Assembly (NCBI GenBank): GCA_018857735.1
Contig: JABMCL010000991.1
Coordinates: forward strand, 92,501-156,500
Source: Alviniconcha marisindica
Taxonomy: Eukaryota; Mollusca; Gastropoda; Provannidae
Length of the DNA stretch: 64,000 nt
Reading direction: 5' to 3'
Shown here piece after piece: positions 63,811 through 64,000 of the stretch. A model generated the notes under the pieces. It made no database searches, was not told where the DNA came from, and saw only the letters and a program-made list of their open reading frames with translations. A program made the position numbers and the translations under genes. Numbering within the stretch: the stretch's first letter is position 1; each line of letters starts with the position of its first letter.

Positions 63811-64000
63811 CATGTTGGCTTTTATTTCAATTTAGTCACGGACATCTGAACGCATAGTAGGTACATGTATAGATCTAAGTGTGGGACCCACTTTTCTTTT
63901 GCTGCAGTTCCAGACAGCGATCATGTTGGCTTTTATTTCAATTTAGTCACGGACATCTGAACGCATAGTAGGTACATGTATAGAACTAAGTGTGGGACCC
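63811..64000 (+). repeat. 111-bp tandem duplication at the right edge
   Basis: CATGTTGGCTTTTATTTCAA through AAGTGTGGGACCC occurs at 63,811-63,891 and again from 63,922 to the window end, with one visible substitution (GATCT versus GAACT). Confidence 0.85.

Overview
The window is animal nuclear DNA: interrupted genes with GT-AG introns, a DEAH-box helicase gene spread over about 45 kb, a nuclear tRNA gene, several tRNA-derived SINE families, foldback and MITE-like elements, and very abundant CA/GT, GA and minisatellite DNA. The combination of tandem apolipoprotein-L-like genes with these repeats suggests a lophotrochozoan, most likely a marine gastropod mollusc. This is an inference from gene and repeat style; no species-diagnostic gene is present. 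There is no bacterial, viral or CRISPR signal.

Left part (1-13,900, + strand): two tandem apolipoprotein-L (APOL)-like genes. Only the 3' coding exon of the first lies in the window (220-734), squeezed between SINE tails. The second has a first coding exon at 11,425-11,591 and a second at 12,654-13,186, joining in phase to a 231-residue protein. Downstream DNA of both copies is collinear (about 3,060-3,460 and 13,210-13,830), so the locus arose by segmental duplication. Between them lie SINEs, a piggyBac-like MITE, a 1.2-kb GTAA/GTGA array, a fresh 587-bp tandem duplication, a foldback element and a 1.6-kb 27-bp minisatellite that stops just before exon 1 of gene 2.

Right part (18,083-63,064, - strand): the 3' two thirds of DDX11 (ChlR1), an iron-sulphur XPD-family DNA helicase used in replication and sister-chromatid cohesion. 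I placed 19 coding exons with correct splice sites and continuous phase; together they give 611 complete codons from the Fe-S region to the stop. The 5' exons (Walker A and the first two Fe-S cysteines) lie to the right of the window. One intron is 20.6 kb (27,955-48,587), and another holds a clean tRNA-Asp gene.

The most unusual signal is that several minisatellites are built from exon/intron borders. The APOL-like intron begins with many copies of its own 5' splice site. Two DDX11 introns carry tandem copies of the next exon's 3' splice site plus the start of that exon. The DDX11 stop codon is followed almost at once by another array, and a SINE begins at intron position +5 of a DDX11 donor. 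These could create decoy splice sites or microexons.
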